Positions 56,327-64,000 of a stretch of 64,000 bases of DNA are shown piece by piece. The stretch is taken from NCBI GenBank assembly GCA_942491935.1, contig CALOCZ010000050.1:62001-126000 (forward strand), written 5' to 3'. Position 1 is the stretch's first letter; each line of letters opens with the position of its first letter. The stretch comes from JAGTVG01 sp942491935. GTDB taxonomy: Bacteria > Bacteroidota > Bacteroidia > Cytophagales > Cyclobacteriaceae. The notes beneath the pieces are model-generated. The model was not told the DNA's origin and did not search any database. It was given only the letters and a program-made list of their open reading frames with translations. The position numbers and the translations under genes are program-made.

Positions 56327-58243
56327 TTACAGGGGCAATTTAACTTTCTTAGCTATATCGGCTACCCGAGGATCGGATTTGAGGTTTTCGGCTTCTTTTA
56401 CCCTTAAAAAATAAGGTATATCTGCATCATGATTTTCATAAGCCTTTTCTATCCATTGAATGGCTTTCTCATATTTCCCAGCCCTGTTAAAGAACATCGC
56501 TATATAAATGTCCTGGCCTTTCGAATCTTGCTCAAGAAGAGTTGCCAGTTTGTCGATCATCACCTCGTAACCATTTTCTGAATATTCCCTTTTTATATCA
56601 AGGTCAACAGGAAATACTTTTGAATACACTATATCCAGCATTTGCACAGAGGTTTCAATATCACCATTAGGATATGAGGCGAATTCCATTAGCCTCAGGG
56701 TAAGGATATTCTGAGGGTTTATTTCCATTGATCTTCTGGCAATCTCAATGGCTTTATCCAGTTGTCCGTCATGGGTTAGAACGACGCCATATAAAGACAA
56801 GGCCAGATCATTTAAAGGATCAAGGTCTACTGCTTTTTCAATATAAGGAAATGCCTGATCAAATCGGCCTCTCAACATCAATAAATGTGCGTAGAACCCA
56901 TTACCTAATACATGATTGGGATTTGACTGAAGTACTTTCCGGAATCCTTTGTCACTGGCATCCCAATCCCATTCAAACCAACTCATCAATGCCATCGTAT
57001 AATTGGCTTCAGCGTGTTCCGGATCAATCTCAAGTGCTTTACGGTTATTATTATATATTTTCGGAAAAGCTTCTGTTAAAGGAATGAGCCTCATTTGTAG
57101 CATAAACATATAATAATTGGCCAGTTCTGCATAAGCAGGTGCAAAAGTATCATCCAGCTCAATGGATTTATCAAAATATTCCAGGGCCTTTTTAAATCCT
57201 TCTTCAGAAAGTTTTTCAAACTCATGTTTACCGGCCAGATATGCCTTATACGCTTCAGGATGAACAGTTTTAGATTCTGACAACTGAGATTGTTCCTTGG
57301 GTGTTAATTGAACCTTGATTTTATCTGTCACATCCCTGACAACAGCTGAATGCAGGTCAAAGATGTTTTCGATTTTTTTGTCATAGGAATCAGCCCATAA
57401 GTGTTTTTCTTCAGGGAATGCCTGGATCAACTGCACTTGTATACGAACCTGATCATCCACTTTCATCACCGATGCTTCAATTAAACCATCTACATTTAAC
57501 TCTTCTGCTATCTGAGGTATTGCTTTTTCTGTATTACGATATCTTAATGTAGAAGTCCTTGAGATCACCCGCAGGGAGCCAATTTTAGAGATCTCACCAA
57601 TTAGGGCATCATGCATGCCATCAACAAAATACTGTTGATCCGGATTACCCGACAGATTATCAAATGGTAATATGGCAATAGATTCCATTTTACTGCCCGC
57701 CAAATGCTGTTTTATCAGTGGGCTGACTGGCTTTGGCATTCCTTTGTGCTGTAAACAATAGGTCTTAACTGGAGCATCTACATTTTTCAGCTTTATGGAT
57801 CCAACAAAAGCAGTAATAAAATCGCCGGTGCTTTGAATAGCCTTCATGACAGATTCTGAGAAATATACTCCACCAGGATTGGCAACACTTTCTAATCTTG
57901 AAGCTATATTTACTCCATCTCCAAAAATATCATCGGCTTCAAAGGTAATATCCCCCAAATGAATTCCGATCCGGATTTTGGATTGCAGATCACCATTTGC
58001 TGATTTCTGTATTTCAAGGGCACTTTTAACCGCCATATAGGCACTGTCGAAGCTAGCGAGTACACCATCGCCCATTTCTTTCAGCCACTTACCTCCATGC
58101 TTCTCAATCAATGGTTTTTGTAAGGTCCGGTTGTTTTTAAGGAGATCCATTGCCTTTGACTCATTACTGCCCATTAAAGCGGTATAGCCAGCAATATCAG
58201 TAAACATGATGGCAGCTAATTTTTTTCTTGAAGTGGTCGTCAT
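56327..58243 (-). CDS. Class III adenylyl cyclase, TolB-like domain, TPR
   Basis: Cytoplasmic protein of 638 residues, with no TM segment. The cyclase domain (about 1-165) has D16 in MFTDIAGYT, K55 and D59 in LKEMGDG, D105 in DDIFGDG, N112 and R116 in VNIASR, so both metal ligands, the transition-state pair and the adenine-selecting Lys/Asp are present: a competent adenylyl cyclase. A TolB-like domain follows (ESIAILPFDNLSGNPDQQYF...) and then at least five tetratricopeptide repeats with long helices. Closely related in layout to the frameshifted cyclase nearby. Confidence 0.9.
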   Translation of the reverse strand: MTTTSRKKLAAIMFTDIAGYTALMGSNESKAMDLLKNNRTLQKPLIEKHGGKWLKEMGDGVLASFDSAYMAVKSALEIQKSANGDLQSKIRIGIHLGDITFEADDIFGDGVNIASRLESVANPGGVYFSESVMKAIQSTGDFITAFVGSIKLKNVDAPVKTYCLQHKGMPKPVSPLIKQHLAGSKMESIAILPFDNLSGNPDQQYFVDGMHDALIGEISKIGSLRVISRTSTLRYRNTEKAIPQIAEELNVDGLIEASVMKVDDQVRIQVQLIQAFPEEKHLWADSYDKKIENIFDLHSAVVRDVTDKIKVQLTPKEQSQLSESKTVHPEAYKAYLAGKHEFEKLSEEGFKKALEYFDKSIELDDTFAPAYAELANYYMFMLQMRLIPLTEAFPKIYNNNRKALEIDPEHAEANYTMALMSWFEWDWDASDKGFRKVLQSNPNHVLGNGFYAHLLMLRGRFDQAFPYIEKAVDLDPLNDLALSLYGVVLTHDGQLDKAIEIARRSMEINPQNILTLRLMEFASYPNGDIETSVQMLDIVYSKVFPVDLDIKREYSENGYEVMIDKLATLLEQDSKGQDIYIAMFFNRAGKYEKAIQWIEKAYENHDADIPYFLRVKEAENLKSDPRVADIAKKVKLPL

Positions 58244-58612
58244 ATGATTGCCCTCCTTTTAAAAATTGGAGGCCTCTTGGTTATAATGAAAGATAGATAT
58301 TTTGAGGTTTGAAATCAAGCTATTATAACTCAATAAAACATATGCTATTTCAAATAGATTGCATTTCAGGTGTCATTTGATTAGCATTTCTTCTAATTGA
58401 TTACATCTCCTGGTTCAAATTAATCCAGTTTTATAAAGATGCAGGTATTGTTGTTGATGGTAGACGGCATAGGTGTAATTAAAATAATGTTTAATTTATT
58501 CCTTATATGGTAGGGATCTTGTCACAAGCTATAAATATGCATAGTTGATTTCATGAATAAAAATTCATAAATTGTAAGAACCGTCTGATTCTCAGAGTGG
58601 AAACATTCTTGA
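58244..58612. other. Divergent intergenic region between two cyclases
   Basis: 369 bp, AT-rich, no open frame of note. It must hold the promoters of the two divergent cyclase genes. I see only scattered TTTGA motifs, with no exact TAnnTTTG element. Confidence 0.35.
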
Positions 58613-61324
58613 ATGTCTCATATACAAAAACCAATAAAAGTGGAAAAAAGGCAATACGCAGTCATTATGTTCTCCGATATTGTCGGTTATACAGCTCTTA
58701 TGGGAAAAGATGAAGTAAAGACATTGGATTTACTTCATCAAATTCATTCTATTCAAAAACCCCTTATTAAAAAATATCAAGGAATATTTGTCAAAGAGAT
58801 TGGAGATGGCCTTCTGGCCTATTTTGTAGATGTTCGGAATGCCGTAAAGTGCTGTATGGAAATACAGAAAACTCTGTCGAATACTTCAGACGCGAATCTG
58901 CGAATAGGGCTCCACTGGGCCGAAATCATTATAGAAGAAGGAGATATTTATGGAGACGGGGTAAATATTGCATCGCGTATAGAATCATTGGCTGATCCAG
59001 GAGGCATATACATATCTGAAGCTTTACATCATACCCTGGAAGATGAAACCCAGTTTGAAAGGAAATTGCTTGGACCTGCCAAACTGAAAAATGTTAAAGA
59101 CAGGGTAAGCATTTATGCAATCCAGGGCGACAGTTTGCCTCTGCCATCTCTAAAACGATTTCAGGCACTTGCAAATCCCAGGAAGAAATTCGCTGTTGTA
59201 CCTACGGTCATTGCCTTCCTGGTCATTGTGCTGATCTCGGTAGTACTTGTAAAATATCTCAATGATCGGACCAAAACAATCAAAGCTGAAGCATCGCTAG
59301 TAGAAATTGAAGATCTTATTGAAGTAAATTGGCGTGATTATACGGAAGCCTATTATCTGGCTAAAGAGGCAGAATTAATTATTCCTGATAATGAGAGGCT
59401 CATAAGCTTGATTAAGCAGACTTCGGTAAATATTAATATTACATCAGATCCTCCCGGAGCTGAGATCTTCTATAAAATTTATAACCAACCTGAAAATAAC
59501 TGGATTAGTCTAGGAGTAACTCCCCTAGAATCGATTCAAATGCCCGTAACCGCAGTCCGATGGCAGATTGTGAAGCAAGGATTCGATACTGTTCTGGCAG
59601 CTTCCCTTACCTATACCTTTACAGACCGAACCCAGATGAAAAGATCTGAGATGTATACTGGCCTGGATTTTCACAGAGATTTAGACAAACAGGATAACAT
59701 TCCTCAGGGTATGGTTCGCATTTCAGGAGGACCTGTTCAATATGGTCAATTAGGGGATTTTTTCATCGACAAGTTCGAGGTGAACAATCAAAAATATAAA
59801 TTGTTCGTCGATCAGGGCGGCTATGATAACCTTGAATACTGGGAAGATATGATTACCTTATTAGGAGATTCTTCCGGTTTGCATGAAAAAGTAAAATCCT
59901 TTGTTGATAAAACAGGTCAGCCAGGACCCGCAACCTGGGAGAATCAGAATTATCCTGAGGGTGAAGATGATTTTCCAGTAAATGGTGTGAACTGGTTTGA
60001 GGCCAACGCCTATGCGCGATTCGTAGGCAAATCCATACCGACCAAGGACCACTGGGGTTTGGCTAGAGGTGAGGGGACTATGTTGATTATGTTTCCCCAG
60101 GTTGGTGGAAATGCCATCTTTGCACCTTTCAGCAATTTCCATGGGGATGGTCCTGCTGAATCCGGAAGATTTGAAGGTATAACTTCCTTTGGTGCTTTTG
60201 ATATGGCAGGGAATGTACGCGAATGGTGCTGGAATGAGTCCGTTCAAGGCCGCTGGATGCGGGGTGGTGCCTGGAATGACAATCCGTATATGTTTGGCGG
60301 ACCCAGCCAGGCGGATCCATTTGACCGTTCAGAACGAAACGGTTTCCGTTGTGCATTATATCCGGAACCTGATTCTATTCCTGCAATCGCCTTCGCTTAT
60401 GCTGAATATCCTGCCCGTGATAGAAGGATAAACCTGCCGGAATCCATTTCTGAAGAACAATTTGAAATATACAAAGCATATTACGACTATGACAATATTG
60501 AATTGCATGATACTATTATATCAAGATCTGAGAATGAAAAAGGCTGGATATTTGAAAAAGTAGTTTTCGATGCAGCATACGATAATGAACGGATGATCGC
60601 ATACTTGTTCCTTCCGGCAAATACCGAGCCTCCCTATCAGTCTGTGATTTATGGACCCGGTTCAAATGTACTACATGTTGATAAAAGTGATGATCTTGAA
60701 AATTTCTTTGAATTCTCCGCATTTTGTGAATTCCTTGTCAGGAATGGGCGAGCGGTCATATTCCCGATATTCAAAGGGTCTTTTGAAAGAAGGGAAGAAA
60801 CTCCATTTTGGGCAAATCCAGGAACACATCAGTACACAACAAATTTGAGCCGAATTATTAAGGATTATCGAAGGTGCCTTGATTACCTCCAAACCCGGGA
60901 AGAATTCAATATCGATAAAATAGCTTTCTACGGAGTGAGTATGGGCCCTATTTTTGGATCTTATATAACTGCTGTAGATCCGCGAATAAAATCAAACATA
61001 TTCTATGCCGGAGGATTGAACAGGATGGGCCGGCCTGAAGCGGATATGGCCTATTTCCTGCCCAGGGTTAAGATCCCGACTTTAATGCTCAATGGCAGGT
61101 TTGACTCTCTATTCGGGTTGGACGCAATTATGGGTATGTACAATCTGCTGGGTACGCGCGATGATGAGAAAAAACTTGTCTTGTTCGAGAGTGATCACCT
61201 CGCTCCAATGGCTGACGTAATCAGTGAAACAAACCTGTGGCTTGACCAACAGCTTGGGGAAGTAGATTACACCATTGATATTGAACCGGTATTGGGTACC
61301 ATAAACATTACCTCATATTATTGA
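58613..61324 (+). CDS. Class III cyclase fused to PEGA, SUMF1-like and alpha/beta hydrolase
   Basis: Single-span membrane protein of 903 residues. The N-terminal cyclase (1-170) has D22, K61, D65, D111, N118 and R122, so adenylyl cyclase activity is expected inside the cell. After a basic RKK comes a TM helix (193-215). Outside: a PEGA-like beta domain (about 271-330), a SUMF1-like domain from 377 (FFIDKFEVNNQKYKLFV, AGNVREW, RGGAWNDN, RNGFRC) and, from about 590, an alpha/beta hydrolase with Ser776 in GVSMG, D831 in NGRFD and H862 in SDHL. A kinase usually occupies the N-terminal place in similar fusions. The SUMF1-like domain lacks the paired Cys of true formylglycine enzymes. Confidence 0.9.
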   Translation: MSHIQKPIKVEKRQYAVIMFSDIVGYTALMGKDEVKTLDLLHQIHSIQKPLIKKYQGIFVKEIGDGLLAYFVDVRNAVKCCMEIQKTLSNTSDANLRIGLHWAEIIIEEGDIYGDGVNIASRIESLADPGGIYISEALHHTLEDETQFERKLLGPAKLKNVKDRVSIYAIQGDSLPLPSLKRFQALANPRKKFAVVPTVIAFLVIVLISVVLVKYLNDRTKTIKAEASLVEIEDLIEVNWRDYTEAYYLAKEAELIIPDNERLISLIKQTSVNINITSDPPGAEIFYKIYNQPENNWISLGVTPLESIQMPVTAVRWQIVKQGFDTVLAASLTYTFTDRTQMKRSEMYTGLDFHRDLDKQDNIPQGMVRISGGPVQYGQLGDFFIDKFEVNNQKYKLFVDQGGYDNLEYWEDMITLLGDSSGLHEKVKSFVDKTGQPGPATWENQNYPEGEDDFPVNGVNWFEANAYARFVGKSIPTKDHWGLARGEGTMLIMFPQVGGNAIFAPFSNFHGDGPAESGRFEGITSFGAFDMAGNVREWCWNESVQGRWMRGGAWNDNPYMFGGPSQADPFDRSERNGFRCALYPEPDSIPAIAFAYAEYPARDRRINLPESISEEQFEIYKAYYDYDNIELHDTIISRSENEKGWIFEKVVFDAAYDNERMIAYLFLPANTEPPYQSVIYGPGSNVLHVDKSDDLENFFEFSAFCEFLVRNGRAVIFPIFKGSFERREETPFWANPGTHQYTTNLSRIIKDYRRCLDYLQTREEFNIDKIAFYGVSMGPIFGSYITAVDPRIKSNIFYAGGLNRMGRPEADMAYFLPRVKIPTLMLNGRFDSLFGLDAIMGMYNLLGTRDDEKKLVLFESDHLAPMADVISETNLWLDQQLGEVDYTIDIEPVLGTINITSYY

Positions 61325-61486
61325 TCAGGATTGAACCATCCTATCTTCCTTGCCGTGATCCTACACATCAATTTAATTAAAGATCTCTCGAGATTTTTAC
61401 GAAATGGATGTTTTATTTATCCTTAAACTCAGGTTTTTGTACAATAACCTGAATTTACATTATATTTTAACTGGAATTTGAAATTT

Positions 61487-62842
61487 TCAAATTTCCTTTG
61501 GCAAAACCCAGGGATCACGATAATCACGTGTCAGGTAAGCATCAGCTTCATTGTCATTGACAAATTTCTCATTTTCCCCGTCGTATATCAGTTTCCTTCC
61601 GGTATGGTAAGCAATATTCCCCACTAACATCATAGAAGTTGATCCGTGACCTTGCTCAATGTCAGCATTAAGATCTTCCCATTTTCTGGACCTCATGCAA
61701 TCAAGGAAATTCACAAAATGAAACTCAATATCAGCCTTTTCATACTCAGTTTGCTCCAGGTCATTTTTATTCACTTTGGGGCCCGGCTCGTTCTTTGGAC
61801 CATGATACACTTCGTAACCATCACCTGTAAGATGCATCCAACCCTCCGATCCATAGAAAAAACAGCCTGTAGTACTGCCTTCTTCATAATTTGTGAAGAG
61901 ACTCCGGACTTCAATCTCCATGATCTTCCCATCAGCAAATTCAAAAATTCCAACCTGTAAATTGGGGATCTCCTGGTCTGAATCCCATACATAAAAACCG
62001 CCGCTACTGCTGATCTTGACCGGTTGTTCCTTTTTCTTCATTCCCCATCTAAGTTCATCCATCACATGAACGCCATTGTTGCCGAACTCAGTTGTGCTTG
62101 TATCCCAGTACCAGTGCCAATTATAATGAAAATGGTTTTTATTGAACGGTATCATGGGTGCAGGTCCCCGGTAGAGATCCCAGTTGACCCCATCAGGGAC
62201 AGGGCTGTCGGGTACCCGTCCAATGCTAGGGCGATGTCCGAACACCACCCCACGGCCCATATACACTTCACCTACGATCCCATCATGGATCGCTTTTATA
62301 GCCTGTTGAACTATCTGGCTGCTTCGGTATTGTGTACCCACTTGAACAATTCGTCCATATTTCCTGGCAGCCTCCACCATTTTTCGTCCTTCTTCAACCG
62401 TATAAGAAATGGGTTTCTCCTGATATACATCTTTCCCAGCCTGACAAGCCCAAATGGCTTGAAGAGCGTGCCAATAGTCGGGGGTTGAAATAGCTATCGC
62501 ATCTATCTCCTTGTCATCCAGCAGGTCCCGGTAATCGACAACTGTTCTTGGTTTAGCACCTCCCAGTTTTTCGATATCCTCAATAGCCTGGGGAAAAAGA
62601 TTCTCATCTACATCACAGATCACACTTACTCTTGAATTATCGATCTTAGTAAAATTGGCCGTGTGCCCCGTTCCACCATAATAATACCCACCCCTGCTTC
62701 GGATACCAGCAACCGCCACATTGATCGTGTCATTAGGTTTATTCTTTGCATATCCCTTGATATATGCTGGAGCACCTGCTACAAGGCCGGTTGAGGCGGC
62801 TAATGATTTTGTAATAAATCGACGTCGGTTTATAGATCCCAT
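61487..62842 (-). CDS. Tat-exported Gfo/Idh/MocA oxidoreductase
   Basis: NAD(P)-dependent oxidoreductase of 451 residues with a twin-arginine signal (INRRRFITKSLAAS, 4-17). The Rossmann core has the nucleotide-binding INVAVAGIRSRG, and the EKP motif appears as VYQEKPISY, where the Lys is catalytic. Later sequence NNGVHVMDELRWG carries the His of the active site region. Long glycine and aromatic-rich stretches (GHTANFTK, PDGVNWDLY) are typical of Bacteroidota and Planctomycetes members acting on sugars or inositols. The substrate is unknown. Confidence 0.92.
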   Translation of the reverse strand: MGSINRRRFITKSLAASTGLVAGAPAYIKGYAKNKPNDTINVAVAGIRSRGGYYYGGTGHTANFTKIDNSRVSVICDVDENLFPQAIEDIEKLGGAKPRTVVDYRDLLDDKEIDAIAISTPDYWHALQAIWACQAGKDVYQEKPISYTVEEGRKMVEAARKYGRIVQVGTQYRSSQIVQQAIKAIHDGIVGEVYMGRGVVFGHRPSIGRVPDSPVPDGVNWDLYRGPAPMIPFNKNHFHYNWHWYWDTSTTEFGNNGVHVMDELRWGMKKKEQPVKISSSGGFYVWDSDQEIPNLQVGIFEFADGKIMEIEVRSLFTNYEEGSTTGCFFYGSEGWMHLTGDGYEVYHGPKNEPGPKVNKNDLEQTEYEKADIEFHFVNFLDCMRSRKWEDLNADIEQGHGSTSMMLVGNIAYHTGRKLIYDGENEKFVNDNEADAYLTRDYRDPWVLPKEI

Positions 62843-62906
62843 GGTTTATAAAGTTTTTTAATGAAGAATTTTTTCAATAGATATTTGTTGATTATTGCTT
62901 TTTTAT

Positions 62907-63170
62907 TCAGTTCAAAAATCCAGCCGCCCTTTGATCACGCTTTTCCTGATGGGCGGTGGCCGTACCCACATACTCGAAATACGACATAAGATATTCAACT
63001 TCTTCTTCAATTACAATCTTATCCTTAAATGCTTCTTGCATCGTAAGGTGATATGGCTTGGTAATTACTTTATATAAGGTTGGCTCATCAAGAGTATTGC
63101 TGATACTAATTTGTCTTGGGATTGGATCAATAATTACATTAATAGCTCTAATGCCAACAAAATCAAAAAA
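62907..63170 (-). pseudogene. Open frame without start codon, likely remnant
   Basis: An 87-codon open frame ends at 62907 and is bounded by a stop at 63171-63173. Its translation is protein-like throughout (DPIPRQISISNTLDEPTLYK, then MQEAFKDKIVIEEEVEYLMS, ending RDQRAAGFLN) but has no ATG in the first 60% of its length; the first internal Met is at the MQEAF segment. I do not recognise the family. It may be the C-terminal part of a lost gene. The surrounding 513-bp gap has nothing else recognisable. Confidence 0.45.
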
Positions 63171-63355
63171 TCAAGTTCTTAATATCCCTTGGGTTTACAT
63201 ATCATCATTAACACAACTTAATAGAAAATACACAGTTATTTTTACTTATGAAAGATCAGGCAAAGCCGTCTATTAATCTGAATAAAATTTGGTACAAAAA
63301 AATGTGACTTTTGCTATTTCTATCGTCCTAATTATGCATAAACTGTATAAATAAA

Positions 63356-64000
63356 ATGAAAAAATTAGCCCTTGTCCTTTGTGCAATATGGTTGTTCACT
63401 GGATGTAACACAAAACTAAAAGAAGACAATACATATCTTTTAGCCCGACTCGATTCTTTGCAATTAGTTGAGGAAGAAAACAAGTACTTATCAGGATTGC
63501 TGCTTCAGATTGAGCAATATATGGATTCCATTGATATTCAACTCACTAGGATTGATCTTGGCTTGGAAGCAGGTATCCCTGAAGAAGATTATGTCTTACG
63601 AATGAAATTCTTAAATGAATATGTACAAAAAGCAGAATTGACGATCAATCAATTGTCAAGAACAAACAACACCAATAGCTCTCAAATAAAAAATCTGCGA
63701 AAGAAAATTTCTGACAAAGACGAAGAAATTGAAAAATTACAACATAATGCATTGTTAGTTCAACAGGAGATAACTCAATTAAAAGAACAAATGATCATTA
63801 CAAATAATGAATTACTCGCGACACAAAATGAATTAGAAAACAAAGAAGATGAATTAAGATATGCAGAATCTCAATTTCTCTATAAGTTCCAAGCTTCAGA
63901 AGCGGAATATTTATATGCATTAGGAGAAGGAAAAGAGGAAGTCACGATGCATATGCAGTTTGCTCGTAAAAGGAAAAAACAAAAGTTGATTGATGCTCTT
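63356..64000 (+). CDS. Coiled-coil lipoprotein, 5' part only
   Basis: Frame open from ATG 63356 to the right edge (215 codons). A lipoprotein signal ends in WLFTGC (C17). The rest is strongly helical with heptads from about 25 to 200 (KNLRKKISDKDEEIEKLQ, EITQLKEQMIITNNEL, NELENKEDELRYAES), so a long coiled coil is expected in the periplasm. The final residues MQFARKRKKQKLID are basic. Family unknown; more sequence is needed to name it. Confidence 0.75.
   Translation, partial: MKKLALVLCAIWLFTGCNTKLKEDNTYLLARLDSLQLVEEENKYLSGLLLQIEQYMDSIDIQLTRIDLGLEAGIPEEDYVLRMKFLNEYVQKAELTINQLSRTNNTNSSQIKNLRKKISDKDEEIEKLQHNALLVQQEITQLKEQMIITNNELLATQNELENKEDELRYAESQFLYKFQASEAEYLYALGEGKEEVTMHMQFARKRKKQKLIDAL

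Noticed and set aside
58613..61324. SUMF1-like domain as maturation enzyme for the sulfatase at 18.6 kb
   Set aside because: The paired cysteines of true formylglycine-generating enzymes are not visible, the domain is fused to a cyclase, and the genes are 38 kb apart.
1..64000. CRISPR arrays, insertion sequences, integrases, rRNA
   Set aside because: I read through the sequence on both strands and saw no repeat-spacer pattern, transposase, integrase motif or rRNA-like stretch.

Overview
The window reads as a stretch of chromosome from a member of the Bacteroidota, probably a marine or polymer-degrading lineage. This rests on the sequence style: AT-rich DNA, many lipoproteins with a Cys right after a short hydrophobic signal, a carboxypeptidase-regulatory-like TonB-dependent receptor, an exported sulfatase, Tat-exported Gfo/Idh and aldo/keto oxidoreductases, a TAnnTTTG-type -7 promoter element, and little dependence on Shine-Dalgarno sites. 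I see no rRNA, tRNA, CRISPR array, insertion sequence or prophage.

Layout. 1-6 kb: the 5' part of an exported GH2 beta-galactosidase, a thioredoxin-like protein, ferritin, an exported nitrilase-superfamily lipoprotein, an unrecognised lipoprotein and a two-domain acetyltransferase. 6-12 kb: a probable sugar-acid or aldose cassette (small membrane protein plus SSS symporter, NAD-dependent epimerase, DapA-like aldolase/lyase), then a convergent DUF819 transporter and a NUDIX hydrolase. 12-25 kb: hypothetical proteins, a translationally coupled SSS sugar symporter and galactokinase, a Tat-exported aldo/keto reductase, a sulfatase, a class A penicillin-binding protein, a TPR lipoprotein and a CBS-domain protein. 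25-43 kb: a large Asp-box (BNR) exported protein, a TauE/SafE permease, several small lipoproteins, a LarA-like protein with a GntP permease, an MFS permease, a serine hydrolase, an exported AGE-family epimerase, a PepSY-type membrane pair, an ArsR regulator with a near-perfect operator, and a ThuA protein.

44-61 kb is the most distinctive part. Four different class III nucleotide cyclases lie within 17 kb, each joined to a different module: zinc ribbons plus STAND-type ATPase plus helical repeats; TM plus TolB-like plus TPR; TolB-like plus TPR without TM; and TM plus PEGA-like plus SUMF1-like plus alpha/beta hydrolase. Between them sit a TonB receptor with its partner protein and a local zone of gene damage (about 52.2-56.3 kb). 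That zone holds a cyclase with a frameshift in its first catalytic motif, an MBL hydrolase with an apparently frameshifted signal sequence, a small secreted protein with an ATG-to-ATT start and a poly-A frameshift, and a DinB gene reduced to its ends. Long genes elsewhere in the window are intact, so the damage is local. It is either real decay or a patch of poor assembly.

The right end holds a Tat-exported Gfo/Idh/MocA oxidoreductase, an open reading remnant without a start codon, and the beginning of a coiled-coil lipoprotein that runs off the edge.
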